DNA from: Bacteroidota bacterium | Lineage (GTDB): Bacteria > Bacteroidota > Bacteroidia > AKYH767-A > CANKSK01 | Assembly (NCBI GenBank): GCA_947485425.1 | Contig: CANKSK010000049.1 | Location: forward strand, 1-7,165 | Length of the DNA stretch: 7,165 nt | Direction of reading: 5' to 3' | In this document: piece after piece, positions 1-5,725 of the stretch | Numbering within the stretch: the first letter of the stretch is position 1 | How the letters are laid out: each line of letters opens with the position of its first letter | The notes under the pieces: generated by a model | Databases searched by the model: none | Seen by the model: only the letters and a program-made list of their open reading frames with translations | Told to the model about the DNA's origin: nothing | Translations under genes and position numbers: made by a program

Positions 1-482
1 AAGAAAATCTTATTATGGTTTTTGATAAATTGCGCACTACCTCTTATGCATTGAATGATGCTGCGCTCAAATTGGATACCTTGGTAGGCTCAGAGGAGAA
101 GAGGCTCAAGCATATTTTTTTAAACATAGATGCCATTACCACTACCCTAAAAAATAACAATGAAAATATTAGCCATATTTTAACGGATTTTTCTGCTATC
201 AGTGATTCAATTTCCAAATCTAAAATCAAAACAACCATTTTAAATACAAATCGGGTAATGGAAGATGTTTCATCTGTATTTCAGAAAATTAAAAATGGTG
301 AGGGTAGTTTAGGTTTGCTTGTTAACAATGATAGTTTATACAATAACCTTTCAGATGTTTCTTATAATTTGGATATGTTGATAAAAGATATCAAGAATAA
401 TCCAAAGCAGTATTTGCATTTTTCTGTATTCGGTGGATCTGGGAAAAAGAAAGAAACAAATGAAAAAAATAAAGGCAAATGA
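1..482 (+). CDS. MlaD/MCE-family lipid-transport protein, C-terminal part (5' end outside window)
   Basis: The reading frame is open to the left edge (first full codon at position 3), so the ATG at 15 is internal rather than the start. The MCE domain itself lies upstream and is not seen. What remains is a long, mostly helical tail rich in Asn, Ser, Leu and Ile at heptad-like spacing, then a segment typical of Bacteroidota MlaD-like proteins: KNGEGSLGLLVNN, DSLYNNL, LDMLIKDIKNNPKQYLHFSVFG. It ends in a Lys/Glu/Asn-rich tail (KKKETNEKNKGK). Proteins of this family are anchored in the inner membrane and carry lipids across the periplasm together with an MlaE permease and MlaF ATPase; neither is in the window. 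The stop TGA overlaps the next ATG by 4 bp (ATGA), which suggests translational coupling. The family call rests on the tail signature only, so an assignment to a particular MCE subfamily is not possible. Confidence 0.75.
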   Translation, partial: ENLIMVFDKLRTTSYALNDAALKLDTLVGSEEKRLKHIFLNIDAITTTLKNNNENISHILTDFSAISDSISKSKIKTTILNTNRVMEDVSSVFQKIKNGEGSLGLLVNNDSLYNNLSDVSYNLDMLIKDIKNNPKQYLHFSVFGGSGKKKETNEKNKGK

Positions 483-1789
483 TACAAGGAATTGTTTTTA
501 CGTGTATACTAATTCTTTCCATTTATTTTTTTTCTAAACGAATCGGTCAGATTCGAAAAAATATTTTTTTGGGAAGAGATGAGGCTAGAAATGATAGGCC
601 TTGGGATAGATGGAAAGTGATGTTTCGAGTAGCCTTTGGGCAAAGTAAAATGGCTGCCAGACCAACAGTTGCCTTGTTGCATTTTTTTGTTTATGCAGGT
701 TTTATTATTGTAAATATTGAGATTTTGGAAATTATCATTGATGGTATCTTTGGAACCCATCGTGTGCTTTCATTTTATATTCCCATGGGATTATATAATT
801 TTTTGATCGGAACTTTTGAATATTTGGCTCTTATGGTTTGGGTGGCTTGTTTCGTTTTTTTGATTCGAAGAAATGTGATGAAAATAAGTAGGTTTTGGAG
901 TTCCGAAATGAAAATTGGGCCTAGAACAGATGCCAATTTAATTTTGATTATAGAGATTTTATTGATGACTGCATTTTTGATGATGAATGCTGCTGATTAT
1001 CTATTGCAGAAGCAGAATTATGGACATTATATAGTTGCGGGCTCCTTTCCTGTAAGCAATTATCTTCGACCTTTATTCTTGAGTTTTTCTACTGATACCT
1101 TGTTTCTTGTCGAGCGTTTTTGCTGGTGGTTCCATATTGTTTTTATTTTGCTTTTTTTGAATTATGTTCCATATTCAAAACATCTTCATATTTTGCTTTC
1201 CTTTCCCAATACTTGGTATTCGAATTTAAATGCCAAGGGGGCTTTTACAAATATGACTTCTGTTACGAATGAGGTTAAAATGATGCTAGATCCAACAATC
1301 GTTCCTGATGTCAATGGTGTTCCCGCACGCTTTGGTGCAAAGGATGTAGCGGATTTGACTTGGAAGCAATTGATGGATGCCTATTCATGCACCGAGTGTG
1401 GACGGTGTACTTCCGAATGTCCTGCCAATATAACGGGAAAAAAATTATCTCCAAGAAAAATTATGATGGATACCCGCGATCGTTTGGAGGAGTTTGGAAT
1501 GGGTGTTCACAAAAATGGTGCTGCATTTGATGATGGAAAATCGCTATTGTTTGACTATGTCAGCGAAGAAGAATTGTGGGCTTGTACTAGCTGCAATGCT
1601 TGCGTACAAGCTTGTCCTGTAAATATTGATCCTTTGTCAATCATTCTTGATTTAAGAAGGTTTTTGGTGATGGAGCAATCTTCAGCGCCATCAGAAATAA
1701 ATTCTATGTTTTCAAATATCGAAAATAACGGAGCTCCATGGAAATTTCCTTCTTCCGATAGGATGGTATGGTCCGAAACAGGGGTATAG
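479..1789 (+). CDS. Membrane-bound Fe-S oxidoreductase with NarI/HdrE-like helices and two 4Fe-4S motifs
   Basis: This 436-residue protein has five predicted membrane helices (about residues 3-19, 64-88, 106-129, 153-173 and 213-231), followed by a cytoplasmic-type ferredoxin domain. The cluster motifs are CTECGRCTSECP (C304, C307, C310, C314) and CTSCNACVQACP (C369, C372, C375, C379), each ligating one 4Fe-4S cluster with the usual crossed arrangement. H68 in helix 2, H219 in helix 5 and H235/H237 just after it are candidate haem b ligands, as in NarI- and HdrE-type subunits; this is inference. The architecture matches the N-terminal half of membrane HdrD-like enzymes such as DsrMK, HdrDE and the ETF:menaquinone oxidoreductases. 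The cysteine-rich second half is encoded by the next gene, 31 bp downstream. The start is fixed by the ATGA overlap with the MlaD-like gene. Likely role: electron transfer between a soluble donor and menaquinone; the donor is not identifiable here. Confidence 0.88.
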   Translation: MIQGIVFTCILILSIYFFSKRIGQIRKNIFLGRDEARNDRPWDRWKVMFRVAFGQSKMAARPTVALLHFFVYAGFIIVNIEILEIIIDGIFGTHRVLSFYIPMGLYNFLIGTFEYLALMVWVACFVFLIRRNVMKISRFWSSEMKIGPRTDANLILIIEILLMTAFLMMNAADYLLQKQNYGHYIVAGSFPVSNYLRPLFLSFSTDTLFLVERFCWWFHIVFILLFLNYVPYSKHLHILLSFPNTWYSNLNAKGAFTNMTSVTNEVKMMLDPTIVPDVNGVPARFGAKDVADLTWKQLMDAYSCTECGRCTSECPANITGKKLSPRKIMMDTRDRLEEFGMGVHKNGAAFDDGKSLLFDYVSEEELWACTSCNACVQACPVNIDPLSIILDLRRFLVMEQSSAPSEINSMFSNIENNGAPWKFPSSDRMVWSETGV

Positions 1790-1820
1790 AAAATGGTTTT
1801 TTCTAAATAAATGATACATC

Positions 1821-2621
1821 ATGCAAGAAAAAAATGATTCAATAAAAGTTCCTACCCTTGCCGAATGCATTGCCAATGGTGAATCTCCAGAGATTCTTTT
1901 TTGGGTAGGTTGTATGGGTAGTTTTGATGAGCGTGCGCGAAAAATTACGCGTGCCTTGGTGAAAATTTTTCAACACATTGGATTGAAATACGCAGTTCTT
2001 GGCTTGGAAGAAAGCTGCACAGGTGATCCTGCAAAAAGAGCCGGAAATGAATTCTTATTCCAAATGCAAGCACTATCAAATATTGATGTGTTAAATGGTT
2101 ATGAGGTAAAAAAAATTGTAACGGCTTGTCCTCATTGTTTTAATACTTTGAAAAATGAATATTCTTCTTTGGGCGGTAATTATGAGGTTTTTCATCATAC
2201 CACTTTTTTGCAAAATTTGATTGATGCAGGGAGGTTGAAAGTTGAAGGCGGAACATATCAGGGAAAAAAAATCGTTTTTCATGATCCTTGTTATTTGGGT
2301 AGGGGGAATGGTATATATGAGGCGCCACGTGATTTGATTGTTAAATTGGATGCTGAATTGTCTGAGATGAAAAGGTCTCGTGCTCATGGGCTTTGCTGTG
2401 GTGCTGGAGGTGGACAAATGTTTAAGGAGCCCGAAAAAGGGGAGAAGGACATCAATATCGAAAGAACCTCCGAGGCCTTACAACAAAAGCCCGATGTTAT
2501 TGCCGTAGCTTGTCCTTTTTGTATGACGATGATGAGTGATGGCGTGAAAAATTTTAATAAAGAAAGTGAAGTAAAAGTATTAGATATTGCCGAATTGATT
2601 TTGACGGCCAACGATTTATAA
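1821..2621 (+). CDS. (Fe-S)-binding protein with two cysteine-rich CCG (HdrD/DUF224) domains
   Basis: A soluble 266-residue protein with no signal peptide or membrane segment. It has two cysteine-rich modules of the type CX(31-38)CCX(33-38)CXXC. The second is complete: C157 (HDPCYLGRG), C192-C193 (GLCCGAGGGQM) and C231/C234 (CPFC). The first has C31 (WVGCMGS), S65-C66 (EESCTGDPAKR) and C103/C106 (CPHC), so one cysteine of its CC pair is Ser. In heterodisulfide reductase such modules hold non-cubane 4Fe-4S clusters at the catalytic site; in relatives (GlpC, LutA, DsrK, EMO) they serve electron transfer or unknown redox chemistry. No N-terminal ferredoxin motif is present, because that part sits in the preceding gene. 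I infer a two-subunit complex at the inner face of the membrane. The ATG at 1821 is 31 bp after the preceding stop, with an A/T-rich leader and no clear Shine-Dalgarno. Confidence 0.9.
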   Translation: MQEKNDSIKVPTLAECIANGESPEILFWVGCMGSFDERARKITRALVKIFQHIGLKYAVLGLEESCTGDPAKRAGNEFLFQMQALSNIDVLNGYEVKKIVTACPHCFNTLKNEYSSLGGNYEVFHHTTFLQNLIDAGRLKVEGGTYQGKKIVFHDPCYLGRGNGIYEAPRDLIVKLDAELSEMKRSRAHGLCCGAGGGQMFKEPEKGEKDINIERTSEALQQKPDVIAVACPFCMTMMSDGVKNFNKESEVKVLDIAELILTANDL

Positions 2622-2631
2622 TGTATAAAAT

Positions 2632-3114
2632 ATGAGAGCTGAAATACAAAAAATGTCACCTTCTTCTAAGGTTTGGATTTATCAAGCTGATCGTGAATTT
2701 AACGAGGTTGAAGCTGCCCAAATTCAATTGCAAGGCCTTCAGTTTATTGAAAATTGGACTGCTCATGATAATCCATTGCTCGCGGGTTTTTCTTTGTTAT
2801 ATAATCGCTTTCTTCTCTTTGTCGTGGATGAAGAAAGTACAGGTGCAAGTGGCTGTTCAATTGATAAATCTATTCACTTGATACGAAAGTTTGAAAATGA
2901 TTTTAATGTTTCGCTTTTGAATCGATTAAATGTAGCCTATAAAGTGGATGATAAAATTTATTCAACTTCGAAGGCTGAATTTGAAGATTTATTGAAAGAT
3001 GGTAAAATCAATGAAAAGACTATTGTATTTAACAATATGGTTTTAAATCTGGGCGAGTTTAATGCAAAATGGGAGGGAAGTATCGAAAATAGCTGGCATA
3101 AGCAGCTTATCTAA
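2632..3114 (+). CDS. Conserved Bacteroidota protein of unknown function, last gene of the Fe-S operon
   Basis: A 160-residue soluble-looking protein starting 10 bp after the Fe-S gene, with no signal peptide or membrane helix. I recognise it as a family widespread in Bacteroidota whose members often carry the product name 'ABC transporter ATPase'. That label is not supported here: there is no Walker A (GxxxxGKS/T), no LSGGQ and no Walker B. Features that look conserved are SSKVWIYQADREF (residues 11-23), the ENWTAHDNPLLAGF stretch (40-53), SGCSID with a single cysteine C75 (73-78), IVFNNMV (131-137) and a C-terminal SWH (154-156). Strong alternation of short beta and helical stretches suggests a compact alpha/beta fold. 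An internal ATG at 2653 exists, but ATG 2632 better matches the length of remembered relatives. Its position suggests a role connected with the redox pair or MCE transport, but no function can be stated. Confidence 0.85.
   Translation: MRAEIQKMSPSSKVWIYQADREFNEVEAAQIQLQGLQFIENWTAHDNPLLAGFSLLYNRFLLFVVDEESTGASGCSIDKSIHLIRKFENDFNVSLLNRLNVAYKVDDKIYSTSKAEFEDLLKDGKINEKTIVFNNMVLNLGEFNAKWEGSIENSWHKQLI
3098..3110. repeat. Short inverted repeat at the convergent gene ends
   Basis: A perfect 5-bp inverted repeat, ATAAG-CAG-CTTAT, lies inside the last codons of the + strand gene and reaches the stop codon of the - strand gene. On the + strand it is followed within 20 bases by a T-rich stretch (ATTATTTT). 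It is the only hairpin I see where the two transcription units meet, so it may contribute to termination, but the stem is short and AT-rich. A terminator function is a weak inference. Confidence 0.3.
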
Positions 3115-4684
3115 TGATTATTTTGCCGCTTTCAATGGGTTCTGTATCTGAAAATATTTTATACAAATAAACTCCCTTTTTCAAATGTGTTGCTGAAATA
3201 GAAATTTTATTTTCAATATTTTTTTGTGTAATTATTTTTCCAGTAATGTCCGTTAGCAGTATTTTGTATTCTTGATTACTTAGCAATTCCTTTCGAAAAA
3301 TTACAATTTCTTGGTTGAAACTATCATAATACGATTGATATTCTTTTTCTTTGGCAAAGGTATTTTTTGTGGCAATATCTACTGAGATGTTGTCTTTTAA
3401 TTTTATAACCCAACAGTCCATTCCTCCCTTGTTTTGATTCACGTCTTTATCTGTTGAATTGGTAAAGCCTACAAGTATTTGTTCGTGTTCTTTGTTTTGA
3501 TAGCTGGACATAACCATATCAATACCGCTGCCCCCGAAGTTGTTTTGTGAAACAATATTTCCCAATGAATCTATTTGAATAACCCAAAAATCTGTATTGC
3601 CATTATTGGCAGTTACCTCTCCATCTGCTGATTGCGAATAGGCTGAGATTCTATATCCTGATGAATGATTGGCAATGTTCATTGCATATTCGCTCATGCT
3701 GCCTCCAAGGGTTTTTTCCCACATAAGGTTTCCCATGGAATCTAGCTTTAAAATCCAGCAATCATCTAGTCCATGATTCATTTGAATATCTCCATCTGTT
3801 GAATTTGTGCTTCCGCAAGCAATGAATCCATTGTCTGTTGTTAGGGTGATATGATATGCAACATCATCGCTACTTCCTCCATAGGTTTTAGCCCATAGCA
3901 ATGTGCCGGAAGAATCTATTTTGAGCATACAAAAGTCCTCTCCACCCATATTTTGGTTGAGATCACCATCATCAGAGGTGCTATGACCTACTATGATAAA
4001 ATCTCCATGTTTTGTTTCCAGTATGGTGTGCCCATCTTCATTTTTACTTCCACCATAAGTTCTTTCCCATAATAAATTGCCCATGGAGTCGGTTTGAAAT
4101 ACCCAAAAATCAGTTCCTCCTTTGCTTGATGATAGGTCTCCATCAGTAGATGATGTATTTGTACAAACGATAAAATGATGATTTTTTGTTTCAATGACGG
4201 ACAATGCGATATTTCCATCATTAGCACTTCCACCATAGTTTTTTATCCAGATGATTTGCCCCATTGAATCTATACGCATCAAAATACAATCGGTACCTCC
4301 TTTATTGGCCGGTATATCCCCATCTGCAGATTCTGAAAATCCGCCAATAATATATCCGCCTCCTTGGCAGGGCGCTATGGAAAATGCAATGTCATTATTA
4401 CTACCGCCATAGGATTTAATCCATTGCGTATGCAGAGTGGAGTCAAGTATGCTGACTAAAAAATCCATACCCCCTTTATTGCTGCTTAAATCCCCATCTG
4501 AAGAATTTGAATATCCTGAAAGGGCATATGCATTGTGCTTGCCTGCAACAATCGATCTTCCAAAATCCGATCCGCTTCCTCCAATAGAATTTTGCTGAGA
4601 AATTGTTATTTGTGATTTACACGTAAGAATGGTAAAAAAATAGAATATGAAAATGAAGCTTACAGATGTTTTTAAGTCTTTCAT
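3107..4684 (-). CDS. Exported seven-repeat (probable beta-propeller) protein with T9SS type A sorting domain
   Basis: A 525-residue protein with an N-terminal signal peptide (hydrophobic residues 8-21, cleavage probably near 24-25). Residues 35-430 hold seven copies of a ~58-residue repeat. Each copy starts GGS (residues 35, 93, 151, 211, 269, 327, 384), has an acidic turn of the form DGD-xxxN-xGG-xD, then a segment like LDSMGNLxWEKTY. Seven blades of this length suggest a seven-bladed propeller. Residues ~455-525 match a type IX secretion C-terminal domain: LLTDITGKII, LKKGVYLYKI and a final KIIIR, although the usual PNP motif at its start is not evident. The protein is therefore expected on the cell surface or released. 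The ATG follows directly on the stop of the glucosaminidase gene with no spacer. The substrate or binding partner is unknown. The 3' end overlaps the convergent + strand gene by 8 bp. Confidence 0.88.
   Translation of the reverse strand: MKDLKTSVSFIFIFYFFTILTCKSQITISQQNSIGGSGSDFGRSIVAGKHNAYALSGYSNSSDGDLSSNKGGMDFLVSILDSTLHTQWIKSYGGSNNDIAFSIAPCQGGGYIIGGFSESADGDIPANKGGTDCILMRIDSMGQIIWIKNYGGSANDGNIALSVIETKNHHFIVCTNTSSTDGDLSSSKGGTDFWVFQTDSMGNLLWERTYGGSKNEDGHTILETKHGDFIIVGHSTSDDGDLNQNMGGEDFCMLKIDSSGTLLWAKTYGGSSDDVAYHITLTTDNGFIACGSTNSTDGDIQMNHGLDDCWILKLDSMGNLMWEKTLGGSMSEYAMNIANHSSGYRISAYSQSADGEVTANNGNTDFWVIQIDSLGNIVSQNNFGGSGIDMVMSSYQNKEHEQILVGFTNSTDKDVNQNKGGMDCWVIKLKDNISVDIATKNTFAKEKEYQSYYDSFNQEIVIFRKELLSNQEYKILLTDITGKIITQKNIENKISISATHLKKGVYLYKIFSDTEPIESGKIIIR
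3395..4582 (-). repeat. Seven tandem ~174-bp coding repeats
   Basis: Spacing between successive GGS codon triplets is 58, 58, 60, 58, 58 and 57 residues. The DGD turns show the same period: residues 63, 121, 181, 239, 297, 354 and 412. Copies share recognisable nucleotide stretches, for example the + strand patterns cttcc(a/t)ccata and ccatctg, but have clearly diverged. The sixth (DGE) and seventh (DKD) turns and the end of the seventh copy are the least conserved. Confidence 0.9.
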
Positions 4685-5650
4685 TTAAGCGGCTTTTGAT
4701 ATTCTTTTCCTCAGCGATAATTTTTGTCCGACCTTTATTTCTGTTCCTGGTTCCAATCTGTTTTTTCGATATAAAAACTTTAACTTGATGCCATATAGCT
4801 GAGAAATGTTTCTGAGGTTTTCTCCGGCTTTTACAATATGGAATTCTTCTTTTGCATTTCTTCTTTTGGGTTTTATATAGATGCGTTCACCACTTTTTAT
4901 AGGTGTGTTTTTATCCACATCGTTATATTTATATAGCTGCCATAGACTCATGTTGTATCTTTTGGCTATTTTTAAATAGGTATCCTTTTCTTCGGCAAGA
5001 ATATATTTGATGTTGTTCTTGCTTGTTAAAATTTGGGAAGGGAAATTAAAATCGCTTTTCGTGACTTCTTGTTTGACGGGATGAATAGGTTTTTTATCCG
5101 CAACAGGCATTTTTTGCTGTAGGTCTAGTTCATAAAGTTTATTGTCTTCGATGATTTTGATAATCATGGGTGCATAATTCGGATTGGTAGCATAGCCTGC
5201 TTTCTTCAAGCCTGTTGCCCATGCTTTATAATCTGTTTTGGGCAGATCGAAAAGGGATGCATAGTGTTTTCTGCCTCTTAAAAATGCCGAGTGGTCATCA
5301 AAAGATTCTAGTACTGTATTGTATTTTCTAAAGCATTCATTTTTTAGATCGTCATCCTTGATGTAGGTATCACCATTCCATTCTAAATGGCACTTGATAC
5401 CGAAATGATTTTTTGCCAGAAGGGCTAAATCGCTGTTGCCATTTTCTGATTCAAGCATGCCTTGCGCCAAGGTGATACTTGCTGGCACTCCTGTTTTGTT
5501 CATGTCTCTGATTGCATCATCTTTGTAGGTAGCAATGTATTCTTCTTTGCTCATCCTTTTTTTAGGCGGCTGTGCAAATGTGAATTGTATTATAAATACT
5601 ACGATAGCAGTCAAAATAAAATGAATACCTTTTTTTAAGTTGCTAATCAT
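4685..5650 (-). CDS. Exported glucosaminidase (GH73-type) with two LysM domains
   Basis: A 321-residue peptidoglycan hydrolase. Residues 1-26 form a signal peptide ending FTFA before QPPKK. Residues ~35-177 are a glucosaminidase domain of the FlgJ/GH73 type: SITLAQGMLESENG carries the expected catalytic Glu (E67), followed by NHFGIKC (81-87), a SAFLRGRKHY stretch (121-130) and the conserved GYATNPNYA (152-160). Two LysM modules follow (about 216-260 and 270-313), which bind the glycan chains. Predicted reaction: cleavage of the bond between N-acetylglucosamine and N-acetylmuramic acid in the periplasm, for cell-wall turnover or separation. The last codon is followed by TAA and immediately by the ATG of the repeat protein, so the two are likely co-translated. 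A candidate promoter sits in the 75-bp upstream gap. Muramidase activity cannot be excluded, since the family name covers different bond specificities. Confidence 0.93.
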   Translation of the reverse strand: MISNLKKGIHFILTAIVVFIIQFTFAQPPKKRMSKEEYIATYKDDAIRDMNKTGVPASITLAQGMLESENGNSDLALLAKNHFGIKCHLEWNGDTYIKDDDLKNECFRKYNTVLESFDDHSAFLRGRKHYASLFDLPKTDYKAWATGLKKAGYATNPNYAPMIIKIIEDNKLYELDLQQKMPVADKKPIHPVKQEVTKSDFNFPSQILTSKNNIKYILAEEKDTYLKIAKRYNMSLWQLYKYNDVDKNTPIKSGERIYIKPKRRNAKEEFHIVKAGENLRNISQLYGIKLKFLYRKNRLEPGTEIKVGQKLSLRKRISKAA

Positions 5651-5680
5651 GCATTATAGATTATAGATGGGATAAGACCG

Positions 5681-5711
5681 TAAAATTAAGAAATTGTAGG
5701 ATGGTTTCAAA
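5681..5711 (-). promoter_or_regulatory. Candidate Bacteroidota-type promoter for the glucosaminidase/propeller pair
   Basis: Read on the - strand, TTTG (5711-5708) is followed after 19 bases by TAATTTTA (5688-5681). The Bacteroidota sigma-ABfr consensus is TTTG, ~19-21 bases, TAnnTTTG; here only the last base of the second box deviates. Transcription would begin around 5674-5676, giving a leader of about 25 bases before the ATG. It lies in the only sizeable gap on this strand. AT-rich sequence makes chance matches common. Confidence 0.4.
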
Positions 5712-5725
5712 AAGCTTGCTTGGAG

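Noticed and set aside
15..17. ATG at 15 as start of the MlaD-like gene.
   Set aside because: The frame is open to the window edge and the encoded part lacks the membrane anchor and MCE domain, so the gene begins upstream.
2091..2659. Open frames on the - strand opposite the CCG-domain gene (108, 62 and 91 residues).
   Set aside because: They mirror a clearly real gene, have no recognisable motif and low-quality composition; antisense shadows.
3395..4582. Tandem repeats as a CRISPR array or non-coding satellite.
   Set aside because: The period is ~174 bp, an exact multiple of three, the copies are diverged, and they lie within one intact reading frame with conserved protein motifs.
4620..4625. 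Lipoprotein signal in the repeat protein (ILTC near residue 22).
   Set aside because: The residue before Cys is Thr, not Gly, Ala or Ser as in a lipobox, and T9SS cargo normally uses a type I signal peptide.
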